Shown: positions 1-9,304, numbered from the stretch's first letter. The stretch: 64,000 nucleotides of DNA from Demequina sp. NBRC 110057 (GCF_002090175.1 NZ_BBRN01000004.1:434001-498000), one strand, 5' to 3'. Program-made: numbers and translations. Notes: generated by a model from the sequence alone, not told the origin.

Positions 1-134
1 GCGACGGCATAGGGGGCGAGGCGACCGGGCGCCGGCGCCTCGGCGAGGACCACGTCCGAGCGGGTGCGCGCGGACGCGAGCGACGTGAGCGCCGCACGGA
101 AGTCCGGTGGCGCCTGCGCGAAGTCCTGGGCCAT
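1..134 (-). CDS. DUF3000 family protein, 5' part only (gene runs off the window)
   Basis: Reading leftwards from an ATG at 134, the frame stays open to the window edge and gives 44 residues. The segments DFRAALTSLASART and VVLAEAPAPGRLAPYAV match, from memory, the start of DUF3000, an uncharacterised actinobacterial family of about 200 residues. It is divergent from gnd, with 113 bases between the two starts. No function is known for the family. Because only the N-terminus is visible, the call rests on that short match. Confidence 0.65.
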   Translation of the reverse strand, partial: MAQDFAQAPPDFRAALTSLASARTRSDVVLAEAPAPGRLAPYAV

Positions 135-247
135 ACCGTCGAGAGTAGGGGCGCTCGCCCGCGCCCCACGGTTCGCCACGCGACGCGGGGCCACTAGGCT
201 GGAGCGCGGTACCGACCTCTATCCCCGAAAATTCAAAGGACGGACAC

Positions 248-1684
248 ATGGCGCAGGCCCAGATCGGTGTGACAGGACTCGCGGTGATGGGGCGCAACCT
301 CGCCCGCAACTTCGCTCGCAACGGCTTCACGGTGGCGGTGCACAACCGCTCTCCCCAGAAGATGCACTCGCTCATCGAGGAGCACGGCTCCGAGGGCGAG
401 TTCATCGGCTGCGAGACCCTCGAGGACTTCGTCGACGCGCTGGCGAAGCCCCGCACCGTCGTGATCATGGTGCAGGCCGGAGGCCCCACCGACGCTGTTA
501 TCGACGCGCTCACGCCGCTGCTGGAGGAGGGCGACATCATCGTCGACGCCGGCAACGCCCACTTCCCCGACACGCGCCGCCGCGAGGCCGCGCTCAAGGA
601 GAAGGGCCTGCACTTTGTGGGCGCCGGTGTCTCCGGCGGTGAGGAGGGCGCCCTGCTGGGCCCCTCGATCATGCCCGGCGGCCCCGCGGAGTCGTACGCG
701 ACGCTTGGCCCCATCCTCGAGAAGATCGCCGCCAAGGCGGAGGACGGCACCCCGTGCTGCGTGCACGTGGGCCCTGACGGCGCCGGCCACTTCGTCAAGA
801 TGGTGCACAACGGCATCGAGTACGCCGACATGCAGCTCATCGGCGAGGCCTACCACCTGCTGCGCGCCGGCCTGAACCTCACGCCCGCCGAGATCGGCGA
901 CATCTTCGCCGAGTGGAACACGGGTGACCTCGACTCGTTCCTCATCGACGTCACCGCGAACGTCCTGAAGCAGGTCGACGCGAAGACCGGCAAGCCGCTC
1001 GTCGACGTGATCGTCGACGAGGCGGGCCAGAAGGGCACCGGTCGCTGGACCGTGCAGTCCGCGCTCGACCTCGGTGCCCCCGTGACCGGCATCGCCGAGG
1101 CGACGTTTGCCCGCGCGATCTCCTCGCAGACCGCCCAGCGCGAGGCCGCCCGCGGCGTCCTCGCCGGCAACGCTGGCGACTTCCACATCAAGGACCGCAA
1201 GGGCTTCATCGAGGACGTGCGCCTCGCGCTGTACGCGTCCAAGGTGGTCGCCTACGCACAGGGCTTCGACCAGATCCAGGCCGCCTCGGAGGAGTACGGC
1301 TGGGGAATCAAGCGCGGCGACATGGCGAAGATCTGGCGCGAGGGCTGCATCATCCGCGCCCGCTTCCTCGACCGCATCACCGAGGCCTACGAGCGCAACG
1401 ACTCGCTCGCGTCGCTGCTGGTGGACGACTACTTCGCCGGTGCCGTCGCCAACGGCGTCTCGGCATGGCGCCGGGTGGTGTCGCAGGCAGCGCTGGCGGG
1501 CGTCCCCGCTCCCGCGTTCTCGTCGTCGCTGTCGTACTACGACTCGCTGCGCGCCGAGCGCCTTCCCGCCGCCCTCATCCAGGGTCAGCGCGACTTCTTC
1601 GGCGCTCACACCTACAAGCGCGTCGACGCCGAGGGCACGTTCCACACCCTCTGGGGCGGCGACCGCTCCGAGGTGGAGGCGTAA
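248..1684 (+). CDS. gnd: 6-phosphogluconate dehydrogenase, decarboxylating
   Basis: Cytosolic enzyme of the oxidative pentose phosphate pathway: 6-phosphogluconate + NADP+ gives ribulose 5-phosphate + CO2 + NADPH. The 478 residues fit the long form of the family. An N-terminal Rossmann motif GLAVMGRNLARN lies at residues 10-21. The substrate loop VSGGEEGALLGPSIMPGG starts near 128. The catalytic segment GHFVKMVHNGIEYADMQ contains Lys184 and Glu191. GTGRWT follows in the all-helical C-terminal domain. The ATG has an AAAGGAC ribosome site just upstream. It stands alone, followed by a strong terminator. Confidence 0.97.
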   Translation: MAQAQIGVTGLAVMGRNLARNFARNGFTVAVHNRSPQKMHSLIEEHGSEGEFIGCETLEDFVDALAKPRTVVIMVQAGGPTDAVIDALTPLLEEGDIIVDAGNAHFPDTRRREAALKEKGLHFVGAGVSGGEEGALLGPSIMPGGPAESYATLGPILEKIAAKAEDGTPCCVHVGPDGAGHFVKMVHNGIEYADMQLIGEAYHLLRAGLNLTPAEIGDIFAEWNTGDLDSFLIDVTANVLKQVDAKTGKPLVDVIVDEAGQKGTGRWTVQSALDLGAPVTGIAEATFARAISSQTAQREAARGVLAGNAGDFHIKDRKGFIEDVRLALYASKVVAYAQGFDQIQAASEEYGWGIKRGDMAKIWREGCIIRARFLDRITEAYERNDSLASLLVDDYFAGAVANGVSAWRRVVSQAALAGVPAPAFSSSLSYYDSLRAERLPAALIQGQRDFFGAHTYKRVDAEGTFHTLWGGDRSEVEA

Positions 1685-1697
1685 GCCTTCGATCGCT

Positions 1698-1744
1698 CGC
1701 CGCGCCCCGGTCACCCCTCGTGGTGGCCGGGGCGCGGCGCGTTT
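1698..1744 (+). terminator. Intrinsic terminator after gnd
   Basis: Perfect 13-base arms CGCCGCGCCCCGG (1698-1710) and CCGGGGCGCGGCG (1727-1739) enclose a 16-base loop and are followed by GTTTC. The hairpin starts 13 bases after the gnd stop. Confidence 0.85.
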
Positions 1745-1765
1745 CAGGGGTGCTCGCGCCATCAC

Positions 1766-1771
1766 TAGGGT
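1766..1771 (+). promoter_or_regulatory. -10 box TAGGGT for leaderless zapE
   Basis: A TANNNT box ends 7 bases before the zapE ATG and there is no ribosome site between. This is the arrangement known for leaderless actinobacterial mRNAs, where transcription starts at the A of ATG. Confidence 0.55.
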
Positions 1772-1778
1772 GTCACCC

Positions 1779-2756
1779 ATGACCGCCCGACTCGTCGGAC
1801 GCAGGCCCCACGTCGAGCCCGACGCTCTGATCGCCGCCCTCGTCCCGCCGCCCCACTTCGACAGCGCCACCTTTGACTCCTACAGGCCCGATGCCGACTA
1901 CCCGAGCCAGCGCGAGGCCGTCGATGCCGTGCGCTCCTTTGCGAAGGGGGTGGGAAGGCGCGGCCTCCTGCGCCGCTCCAGCGGGGGTCGCGGGGTCTAC
2001 CTCGATGGCGGCTTCGGCGTCGGCAAGACGCACCTGATTGCCGCGCTGGCCCATGAGGTGGGCGAACGAGCTGCGTTCGGGACGTTCGTCGAGTACACGC
2101 AGTTGGTCGGCGCGCTGGGCTTCCAGGGCACGAGGCGTGCGCTGCAGGAGTTCGCGGTGGTCTGCATCGACGAGTTCGAGCTCGATGACCCCGGCGACAC
2201 CGTCATGATGGCCCGCCTCATGAGGGAGTTGGCCGATGCCGGGGTCGCCCTCGCGGCGACGTCCAACACCCTGCCGGGCTCGCTCGGCCAGGGCCGCTTC
2301 GCGGCGGATGACTTCCAGAGAGAAATCAAGGCCGTCGCGAGCGTCTTCGACGTGATCACGATCGACGGACCCGACTATCGCGGGCGGGGCGACCTCACGT
2401 TCCCCGCGCCCGCGCGTGCCGACGAGGTGCTCGCCGTGGGCAGCCGCGACGGCGGGGCCTGCGAGGAGTGGGCGGCCCTCATGGAGGACCTCACCCACGT
2501 GCACCCCAGCCGCTTCGGGGCCTACGTCGAGGGTGTCGAGGTGCTGGGGCTGCGAGGGGTTGCGCCCCTCACGGATCAGGCCCAGGCGCTGCGCCTCGTG
2601 TCGCTCGTGGACCGTCTCTACGACAGGGACGTTCGCATCGTCGCTTCCGGGCACTCGCTCGGCGAGGTCTTCACCAAGGAGATGCTGCGCGGCGGCTACC
2701 GCAAGAAGTACTACAGGGCGCTCAGCCGCATGCTCGCGATGGTCGCGGGGGAGTAG
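1779..2756 (+). CDS. zapE: Cell division protein ZapE (AFG1-like ATPase)
   Basis: AFG1/ZapE-type P-loop ATPase of 325 residues. In Escherichia coli ZapE acts on the Z-ring during division and stress; in actinobacteria the role is less clear. Walker A is GGFGVGKTH (77-85) and Walker B is CIDEFELDD near 128-136, with the family-typical sensor region AATSNTLP after it. The C-terminal segment YRKKYYRALSRM resembles other members. The start is the ATG preceded by a TAGGGT -10 box. It converges with the MarR gene, only 7 bases separating the stops. Confidence 0.9.
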   Translation: MTARLVGRRPHVEPDALIAALVPPPHFDSATFDSYRPDADYPSQREAVDAVRSFAKGVGRRGLLRRSSGGRGVYLDGGFGVGKTHLIAALAHEVGERAAFGTFVEYTQLVGALGFQGTRRALQEFAVVCIDEFELDDPGDTVMMARLMRELADAGVALAATSNTLPGSLGQGRFAADDFQREIKAVASVFDVITIDGPDYRGRGDLTFPAPARADEVLAVGSRDGGACEEWAALMEDLTHVHPSRFGAYVEGVEVLGLRGVAPLTDQAQALRLVSLVDRLYDRDVRIVASGHSLGEVFTKEMLRGGYRKKYYRALSRMLAMVAGE

Positions 2757-2763
2757 GCGGGCC

Positions 2764-3228
2764 TCAGCGGGGGGCGTCCACCGGGGCGTCGGCGACCGCC
2801 TCGGTGTACCCGACGAGGAAGCGCGACAGGAGATCGAGCAGGGTGTCCTGTTCGGCGGCGTCCAGCCGGTCCAGGCCCGCACCGGTAATCTGCATCGCCT
2901 CGGTGAGAGCCTCCTCGAAGGCGCGCAGGCCCGCGTCCGTCGCCTCGACATGCCAGGCGGAGGATCCGTCCCGCTTGTGTTTGACCACGAGCCCCTGCGC
3001 GTGGGCGTTCGCGACCTGGCGGTGCACGGTGGACTGCTCGAGGCGCAGCGCCTCGCAGATCTCGCGCAGGGTGCGCGCCCTGCCGTCGGACAGCAGCCAC
3101 AGCAGGCGCATGTCCGCGGTGCCGACCGCCACGCGCTGCTCGAGAGCATGGCGCGTGCGCTCGAGTCGGGCGATCAGTCCAGCCATGGTGCGCTCGGGAG
3201 TGCTGCCGATGTGCTGAGTGTCGCCCAC
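2764..3228 (-). CDS. MarR family transcriptional regulator
   Basis: A 154-residue winged-helix protein. The MarR core runs from about residue 36 to 100: MRLLWLLSDGRARTLREI, then a recognition helix in LRLEQSTVHRQVANAHAQG, then the beta-wing VVKHKRDGSSAWHVEATDAG. It probably binds DNA as a dimer and responds to a small ligand that cannot be deduced. The start is GTG, supported by AGGAG about 7 bases upstream. It is divergent from an MFS exporter gene across 167 bases that hold two palindromes, the classic layout of a MarR repressor and its efflux pump. MFS control is inferred from position. Confidence 0.9.
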   Translation of the reverse strand: MGDTQHIGSTPERTMAGLIARLERTRHALEQRVAVGTADMRLLWLLSDGRARTLREICEALRLEQSTVHRQVANAHAQGLVVKHKRDGSSAWHVEATDAGLRAFEEALTEAMQITGAGLDRLDAAEQDTLLDLLSRFLVGYTEAVADAPVDAPR

Positions 3229-3285
3229 GTCCTGCTCCTGCCGTGTCCTCGGGTCCGGGATTGGACGTCATCGTAGCCGAGGGTG

Positions 3286-3321
3286 TATGTATGTATCCTA
3301 CATAACGGGACCAAGGTCCCG
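3286..3321. promoter_or_regulatory. Two adjacent palindromes, probable MarR operators
   Basis: In the divergent MarR/MFS promoter region, TATGTA (3290-3295, also at 3286-3291) pairs with TACATA (3299-3304). Immediately beside it lies the perfect palindrome CGGGACCAAGGTCCCG (3306-3321). The A/T-rich element stands out in this G+C-rich genome. Operator function is inferred from place and symmetry. Confidence 0.55.
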
Positions 3322-3395
3322 CTTGCACGCAACGACGCGGTGTGGGGCCCGTCGCCGGCGGTGTTTCCCCGCGCCGCCGCGAGGGAAGAGGCCCC

Positions 3396-4871
3396 ATGTC
3401 CACCACCGCCACAGCGGCGCCGACCGCCCTGCAGGGCAAGAAGGCGGTCCTCGCGATCGTCACGCTGGGCTTCTCGAGCCTCGCCGCCGCGCTCATGCAG
3501 TCGCTCGTCATCCCCATCCAGGGCGAACTCCCCGAACTCCTCGGTACCACCGCGAGCAATACGTCGTGGGTCGTCACTGCCACGCTGCTGGCCGCCGGTG
3601 TGACGATGCCGGTCTCCGGTCGCCTCGCCGACCTCTACGGCAAGAAGCCCGTCATGGTCGCGTCGGGTGTGCTGCTCCTGGTGGGCTCGCTCATCGTCGC
3701 GCTGTCGTCGACGCTCGTGCCCGTCATCGTTGGCCGAGTCCTGCAGGGCGCGGCAATGGGGTACATCCCGATCGCCATCGCGATGGTGAGGGAGATCGCG
3801 CCGCCCCACCTGCGCAACCAGGCCATCGCTGGAGTGAGCGCCACGCTGGGGGTGGGCGGTGCCATCGGCCTCCCCCTGGCGGCCTGGATCGCCCAGGGAA
3901 GCGACTGGCACCTGCTGTTCTGGGTCGCCGCCGGACTCGCGGCGGTCATGCTGACCCTCACCATCGTCGCCATCCCTCACGTACGCGACGCACACCGCGG
4001 TCGCCTCGACTGGGCGGGCGCGATCGGCCTCGCCATCGGCCTCGTGTCCCTCCTGGTCGGCGTCTCCAAGGGCAACGACTGGGGATGGGACTCAACGACC
4101 ACGTGGGCGTGCATCGGCCTCGGCATCGTGGTGCTCGTGGCGTGGGGCTTCTACGAGTTGCGCACCTCCGACCCGCTCGTGGATCTGCGCACCACCGCCC
4201 GCCGCCCGGTGCTGGTGACGAACATCGGCGCCATCCTCATCGGCTTCGGCATGATGGCGCAGTCCATCGTGGTCCCGCAGCTGCTGCAGATGCCGTCGAC
4301 CACCGGCTACGGCCTCGACCAGACCATCCTGCAGGCCGGCCTGTGGATGGCGCCTGCCGGCCTCATGATGCTGATCTTCTCGCCGGTGTCCGCCTCGCTC
4401 ATCACCAAGTGGGGTGCGCGCAACACCCTCGCACTCGGCGCCGCGATCCTCGCGGTCGGGTACGGCATCGCGTCGCAGCTGATGAACGCTCCGTGGGAGC
4501 TGATGGTGGCGTCGATCATCTGCCTCACCGGCGTCGCGATCGGCTACGCGGCCATGCCCACCATCGTGATGAACAACGTTCCCGAGCGGGAGGCGGCCTC
4601 GGCCGTCGGCGTGAACTCGCTCATGCGCTCGATCGGTACGACCGTGGCCGGTGCCGTCATGGCGGTGATCCTCACCTCGCAGACCATCGAACTGCAGCCC
4701 GGCGTGTCCGTCCCCGCGGAGTCGTCGTTCCAGTGGTGCTTCGTCGTGGGCGCGATCGCCGCGTTCGCCGGCGCGGGCATTGTGCTGCTCGGCCCCCACC
4801 AAAAGGGTGCGCCCGCGGCGCACGGTGCCGTGGTGGCCGAGGCCGCCGAGGAACCTGCCCTGACGCGCTGA
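3396..4871 (+). CDS. MFS drug:H+ antiporter, DHA2-like (14 TM)
   Basis: Membrane transporter of 491 residues. The pattern of hydrophobic segments fits the 14-helix DHA2 branch. The signature between helices 2 and 3 reads GRLADLYGKKPVM and the antiporter motif C region reads GVGGAIGLPLAAW. Family members export drugs or other amphiphilic compounds using the proton gradient; the substrate here is unknown. The start chosen is the ATG after GAGGGAAGAGG; a longer upstream frame lacks both a ribosome site and similarity. It is probably repressed by the divergent MarR protein. Confidence 0.9.
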   Translation: MSTTATAAPTALQGKKAVLAIVTLGFSSLAAALMQSLVIPIQGELPELLGTTASNTSWVVTATLLAAGVTMPVSGRLADLYGKKPVMVASGVLLLVGSLIVALSSTLVPVIVGRVLQGAAMGYIPIAIAMVREIAPPHLRNQAIAGVSATLGVGGAIGLPLAAWIAQGSDWHLLFWVAAGLAAVMLTLTIVAIPHVRDAHRGRLDWAGAIGLAIGLVSLLVGVSKGNDWGWDSTTTWACIGLGIVVLVAWGFYELRTSDPLVDLRTTARRPVLVTNIGAILIGFGMMAQSIVVPQLLQMPSTTGYGLDQTILQAGLWMAPAGLMMLIFSPVSASLITKWGARNTLALGAAILAVGYGIASQLMNAPWELMVASIICLTGVAIGYAAMPTIVMNNVPEREAASAVGVNSLMRSIGTTVAGAVMAVILTSQTIELQPGVSVPAESSFQWCFVVGAIAAFAGAGIVLLGPHQKGAPAAHGAVVAEAAEEPALTR

Positions 4872-4884
4872 CACTCGGCTGAAG

Positions 4885-4927
4885 CGCCGCGGGCCCGTCA
4901 CCCTCAGGGGGTGGCGGGCCCGCGGCG
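4885..4927. terminator. Bidirectional terminator between MFS gene and treZ
   Basis: A long near-perfect hairpin with arms CGCCGCGGGCCCG and CGGGCCCGCGGCG, extended inward by CACCC/GGGTG, fills the gap between two convergent genes and can serve both. Confidence 0.85.
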
Positions 4928-4938
4928 TGTGCGGAGGG

Positions 4939-6672
4939 CTAGCTCTGGGCGACGAGCGCCACGGCATCGGCGGCGATCTCGAAGCCGCCCGTGACCTGGG
5001 TGACCTCGCCGAAGGTGCCGACCAACTCGCCGCCGTCGCTCACGACGGCCGGAGCGTCGGACAGGTTGGCGTGGACGGTCACCGGGCCGTGAAGGGTGAG
5101 CACCCGCGGGGAGGACTCGCTCGCGCCGGCGGGGTGAGCGTCCCACGCCTCGCGGGGGTCGATGCTGGGGCGCAGGCTCATGAGCGTCGAGACCCAGGCG
5201 CGCAGCGCGTGGTTGCCGGCCGCGTCCGCGCCGACGCCGTCGCCGAGCTTGGAGCGCAGGAAGGTCACCCGGTCCTGGGGGTCGGGCACGTGAACCTCGC
5301 CGCCGTACAGGTCCTCCCAGCCGTGGCCGCCGAACTCGCTCATGCGCCCCTCCGACACCGCCGAGCCGAGCGGCTCGTCGTGGTCGGTGAAGAACATGAA
5401 GGGCCTGGTCTCGCCGTACTCCTCGCCCATGAACAGCATCGGAGTAAACGGCGACAACAGGATGGCGGCGAGCGATGTCGCCTGGGCGCCGGCGGTCAGC
5501 GACGACGCCGGACGGTCGCCGATGGCGCGGTTGCCCACCTGATCGTGGTTAGACGCGCACACCACGAAGCGTCGCCTGTCCATCGTGGGCGGCACCGGCG
5601 CGCCCCACTCCTTGCCCCGAAACGGCGAGTGGGTACCGTTGTGCCAGAACACCTCGCGGTACGCCTTGTCGAGGGTCTCGAGCGAGCCGAAGTCCACGTA
5701 GTAGCCGTGACGCTCGCCCGTGAGGTACGCGTGCAGGGCGTGGTGGACGTCGTCGTTCCACTGCGCCGTCATGCCCAGGCCGCCCTCGGCGGTGGGCGTG
5801 ACCATGCGGGCGTCGTTGAGGTCGGACTCGGCCACGAGCGACAGCGGTCGGCCGATGCGCCGGCTGAGTTCCGTGGTCTCGTCGCTCAGCTGTGCGAGCA
5901 CGTGGCGCCCCGAGTCGTCGCGCAGCTCGTGCACGGCGTCGAGGCGAAGGCAGTCGATGTGGAAGTCCTCGAACCACCGCAGCGCGTTGTCGCAGATGTA
6001 GCGGCGCATGCCGTCGGCGTCCGGCTGGTCGAGGTTGACCGCCCAGCCCCACGGGGTGTGGTGCGCGTCGGTGAAGTAGGGGCCGAACTTCGACAGGTAA
6101 TTGCCGTCGGGACCAAGGTGGTTGTAGACGACGTCGAGGCAGACGGCGAGGCCCGCGCGGTGGGCGGCATCGACGAACCTCTGCAGCGCCTCCGGGCCTC
6201 CGTACGCCTCGTGGACGGCGAACAGCGAGACGCCGTCGTAGCCCCAGCCGTGGCGGCCCGGGAAGGGGGCGACGGGCATGAGTTCCACCACGTCGACGCC
6301 GACGGCGCGCAGCGAGGCCATCTGGGCCGCGGCGGCGTCGAGAGTCCCCTGGGGGGTGAACGTTCCCACGTGAAGCTCGTAGAACACCTTGCCGAGCACG
6401 TCGGTGCCCTTCCAGTCGGCGTCCGACCACGCGAAGCGTGACGAGTCGTAGACGCGGGACAGGCCGTGCACGCCGGCGGGCTGGCGCGCCGAGCGCGGGT
6501 CGGGCCAGGGTCCCTCGCCGTCCACGACATAGCCGTAGTCCGTTCCGGGAGGGAGGTCGGGCCCCGTCCACCAGCCGTCGTCCCCGCGCGTCAGCGGCGA
6601 GGCCTCGGCATCGGCCGACCCCACCACGAGGGAGACCTCACGTGCCTCAGGGGCCCACACGCGGGCGATCAT
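4939..6672 (-). CDS. treZ: Malto-oligosyltrehalose trehalohydrolase
   Basis: Second enzyme of the TreY-TreZ route. It hydrolyses the bond next to the terminal trehalosyl unit of maltooligosyl-trehalose and frees trehalose. It is a GH13 enzyme of 577 residues. An N-terminal beta domain is followed by a TIM barrel with FYELHVGTFTPQGT (97-110), CLDVVYNHLGPDGN, the nucleophile Asp245 in CLRLDAVHEL, the acid/base Glu282 in LVAESDLN, and ASNHDQVGNR. Its ATG overlaps the treY stop (ATGA), so translation is coupled. No treX-type debranching gene is adjacent. Confidence 0.96.
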   Translation of the reverse strand: MIARVWAPEAREVSLVVGSADAEASPLTRGDDGWWTGPDLPPGTDYGYVVDGEGPWPDPRSARQPAGVHGLSRVYDSSRFAWSDADWKGTDVLGKVFYELHVGTFTPQGTLDAAAAQMASLRAVGVDVVELMPVAPFPGRHGWGYDGVSLFAVHEAYGGPEALQRFVDAAHRAGLAVCLDVVYNHLGPDGNYLSKFGPYFTDAHHTPWGWAVNLDQPDADGMRRYICDNALRWFEDFHIDCLRLDAVHELRDDSGRHVLAQLSDETTELSRRIGRPLSLVAESDLNDARMVTPTAEGGLGMTAQWNDDVHHALHAYLTGERHGYYVDFGSLETLDKAYREVFWHNGTHSPFRGKEWGAPVPPTMDRRRFVVCASNHDQVGNRAIGDRPASSLTAGAQATSLAAILLSPFTPMLFMGEEYGETRPFMFFTDHDEPLGSAVSEGRMSEFGGHGWEDLYGGEVHVPDPQDRVTFLRSKLGDGVGADAAGNHALRAWVSTLMSLRPSIDPREAWDAHPAGASESSPRVLTLHGPVTVHANLSDAPAVVSDGGELVGTFGEVTQVTGGFEIAADAVALVAQS

Positions 6673-9188
6673 GCGTCGTCCCTGACCAGCAGTGCGACGG
6701 GCAAGCCGCCGAGGAGCTCAGAGAGCTCCACGGTGCCCCCCTCGTAGGTCTTGCGGCCGAGCGCGTCGTGCCAGCGGCCGTCCGGAAGCGTCACGGTGTG
6801 CTCCCGCCATCCGCCCAGCTTCTCGAGGTCGAGGCCCAGGCGCGTGGCGGCGGTGATGACCTGGGGCCGCTCGCCGTCCGTGCGGGCGAACACGACGGCG
6901 TGGCCGGAGGACGACGGGAGCGGCGTGTACCCGCATCCGTCGCCGGTGAACGCCTCGGCGTGATCGCGTCGCACCTGGAGCGTGCGGGAGGTGACGAGCA
7001 GCTTCTCCTCCGCGAGGCCACGCGGCTTGGCGCGGGCGTTGAGGCGCTCGAGGCTCGAGCCCAGGGCGTCGAAGTCGACGGGCCGACGGTTGTCGGGATC
7101 CACGAGCGACGGGGCGAGCGACTCGGTGCCCTGGTAGACGTCGGGGACGCCGGGCATGGTGAGCTGGATGAGCTTCATCGACAGGATGTGCGCCCTCACG
7201 CCCGCGGCCGTGGCGTGGTGCCAGTCCGTGACGAGCGAGCGGACGGTGTGGTCGGCGTGACTGGACTGGGCGAACCACAGGACGGCGCTCTCGTAGCCCT
7301 CGTCCACCGAGGTCCAGGTGGTGTGCGTCTTGGCCTCGCGCATCGCCTTGATGAGGTAGCCCTCGAGGCGATCCCACGCCATGAAGGTGTGCTCGTCGGA
7401 CGTGCCGACGAGGGTCTGCCACCAGAGGTTCTCCGTGCGGCCGTCCAGGAGCGAGGGGCGCAGGTCCTCCGTGGCGTGCTGCAGCTTGGTGACCAACGCG
7501 TCCCAGTCGTCGGCCGCCTCCGAGAGCACGGACAGCCGTGCGCGCACGTCCTCCGAGCGCTTGGTGTCGTGGGTGGTGAGGGAGGTCATCCCGTGGGGGT
7601 ACTGGATCTGCTGCTCGTCGGCCCAGGCGTGGAAGTTCGCCGGAGGAAGCGCGAAGCGCGACGCGGGGGAGCCCACCTCGCACAGGGGCAGCAGGTGGGT
7701 CCACCGGTAGTAGGCGGTGTCCTCGATGCCCTTGGCCATCACGGCGCCGCAGGCCTGCTGGAAGCGGGTGATGAGTTCCCTGCGGTTGGCCTCGCCGGTG
7801 CGTCCGGCCGAGCCGACCTCGGCGCCCTTCAGCAGGTCCACGACAACCTCGAGGGTCTCGTAGCGCTCGGCATCGAGCTGGGCGCGCGCGAGCTCGGCGG
7901 CGTGGTCGATGGCGTCGAGCGAGTTCGGCTTGGGCGGCACCCCGGCGACCACGTACGCGCGGTAGCGGTCGAACGTGATGAGGAGGGTGCGCAGGCAGTC
8001 GTACAGGGAGCGCCAGGTGTGGTCACGCAGCCGCACGTCCGTGGTGCAGATCGTGTGAGCGATGGTGGCCAGGCGGTGGACCTCGCTCGACAGCGACTCC
8101 TTGACGATCTCCCGCTTGGCCTCGGAGATCATGGCGGGAAGGGTGCCCATCGCGTCGCCCGTGAGACGGTGAAGGGTCGCGGCCAGGGGAGAGGAGCCGG
8201 CGGGGTCGCGCAGCAGCGCCCCCACGCGCCACGCGCCGTCGTAGCCCGTGGTGCCCGCCGTCTTCCACGACGTGGGCAACCGCTCCTCATCCTCGAGAAT
8301 CTTCTCGACGACAATCCACGCGCCGTCGGTGGCGTCCGAGAGGCGCTGAATGTAGCCGGCGGGGTCGGCGAGGCCGTCGGGGTGATCGATCCGCAGCCCC
8401 TGCAAGGTGCCGTCCTTGATGAGGTCGACGATGACGCGGTGGGTCGCGTCGAAGACGTCGGGGTCCTCCACGCGCACGGCCACGAGCGAGCCGACGTCGA
8501 AGAAGCGACGGTAGTTCAGCTCCTCGTTCGCCACGCGCCAATACGCCAGCCGGTAATGCTGCTGGTCGACAAGGGACGCGAGGGGCAGGTTCTCGGTGCC
8601 GGCGCGCACGGGGAAGACGTGCTCGTAGTAGCGCAGCACCGGCACCTCGCCGGCGTCCTCGAACCCCGGCACCACCATGGTGTCGAGGGAGAGTTCGCCG
8701 TTGGCGAGCACGGTGCCGATGCGCTCGCCCAGGACCGGCATGAGGACGGGGTCGCCGCCGCTCCAGTCGACGTCGAACCAGTGGGCGTGGTCCGATTCCT
8801 CGCCATCGGCGAGCACCGACCATAGCGCACGATTGTGATACGCGGGCGTGGGGACGGCCATGTGGTTGGGCACCACGTCGGCCACCAGGCCGATGCCGCG
8901 CTCGCCCGCCTTCCACGCGAGGTCCCGCAGGCCGGCCTCGCCGCCGAGCGACTCGGCGATCCGCGAGTGGTCCACGACGTCGTAGTAGTGGGTCGAGCCG
9001 GGGGAGGCCTCGAGCAGGGGCGAGAGGTACAGGTGCGTCACCCCGAGGGCGGCGAAGTAGTCGAGCCGCGCGGCCGCATCGGCGAACGTGAAGGCCTCGT
9101 TCAGCTGCAGCCGATACGTGGAGATGGGCACCGGCGCTCCCGCGCGGTGTCCCAGTCGGCGGTCCGGTTCGTGGCTGGTCTCAGACAT
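6669..9188 (-). CDS. treY: Maltooligosyl trehalose synthase
   Basis: GH13 enzyme of 839 residues that turns the reducing end of a maltodextrin into a terminal alpha,alpha-1,1 trehalosyl unit, which TreZ then releases. The N-terminus PISTYRLQLNEAFTFADAAA and the segments LGVTHLYLSPL, DVVPNHMAVPTPAYHNRALW and LRIDHPDGLADP are typical of TreY. MTSLTTHDTKRSEDVRARL and MPGVPDVYQGTE follow in the second half. The ATG is preceded by a weak AAGGGG. It is the first gene of a two-gene operon with treZ, probably for compatible-solute or carbon-store metabolism. Confidence 0.97.
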   Translation of the reverse strand: MSETSHEPDRRLGHRAGAPVPISTYRLQLNEAFTFADAAARLDYFAALGVTHLYLSPLLEASPGSTHYYDVVDHSRIAESLGGEAGLRDLAWKAGERGIGLVADVVPNHMAVPTPAYHNRALWSVLADGEESDHAHWFDVDWSGGDPVLMPVLGERIGTVLANGELSLDTMVVPGFEDAGEVPVLRYYEHVFPVRAGTENLPLASLVDQQHYRLAYWRVANEELNYRRFFDVGSLVAVRVEDPDVFDATHRVIVDLIKDGTLQGLRIDHPDGLADPAGYIQRLSDATDGAWIVVEKILEDEERLPTSWKTAGTTGYDGAWRVGALLRDPAGSSPLAATLHRLTGDAMGTLPAMISEAKREIVKESLSSEVHRLATIAHTICTTDVRLRDHTWRSLYDCLRTLLITFDRYRAYVVAGVPPKPNSLDAIDHAAELARAQLDAERYETLEVVVDLLKGAEVGSAGRTGEANRRELITRFQQACGAVMAKGIEDTAYYRWTHLLPLCEVGSPASRFALPPANFHAWADEQQIQYPHGMTSLTTHDTKRSEDVRARLSVLSEAADDWDALVTKLQHATEDLRPSLLDGRTENLWWQTLVGTSDEHTFMAWDRLEGYLIKAMREAKTHTTWTSVDEGYESAVLWFAQSSHADHTVRSLVTDWHHATAAGVRAHILSMKLIQLTMPGVPDVYQGTESLAPSLVDPDNRRPVDFDALGSSLERLNARAKPRGLAEEKLLVTSRTLQVRRDHAEAFTGDGCGYTPLPSSSGHAVVFARTDGERPQVITAATRLGLDLEKLGGWREHTVTLPDGRWHDALGRKTYEGGTVELSELLGGLPVALLVRDDA

Positions 9189-9270
9189 GCAGCAGTGGCC
9201 CCTTCGATCGCTTCGCTGTCATCCTCCCAGATAAAGCGCGGTCGCCGCGTTTCCATTCCGGTGACACGGC

Positions 9271-9304
9271 GAGGGGCGGGCACGGTGTTCCGTGTCCGCC
9301 CCTC
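9271..9304 (-). terminator. Terminator hairpin after ohr
   Basis: GAGGGGCGGGCACGG and CCGTGTCCGCCCCTC pair across a TGTT loop with one G-T pair. It lies just downstream of the ohr stop on the minus strand. There is no clear T-tract. Confidence 0.65.

Noticed and set aside
233..1870. Long open frame antisense to gnd
   Set aside because: It is the mirror of a G+C-rich gene with strong third-position bias; the protein is Arg/Ala/Gly-rich with no recognisable motif, while gnd is unmistakable.
3286..3304. SOS box in the MarR/MFS region
   Set aside because: It lacks the GAAC and GTTC halves of the LexA site; better explained as a MarR operator.
6438..8825. 795-codon frame antisense to treY
   Set aside because: Low-complexity composition, no similarity, fully covered by treY, which has all family motifs.
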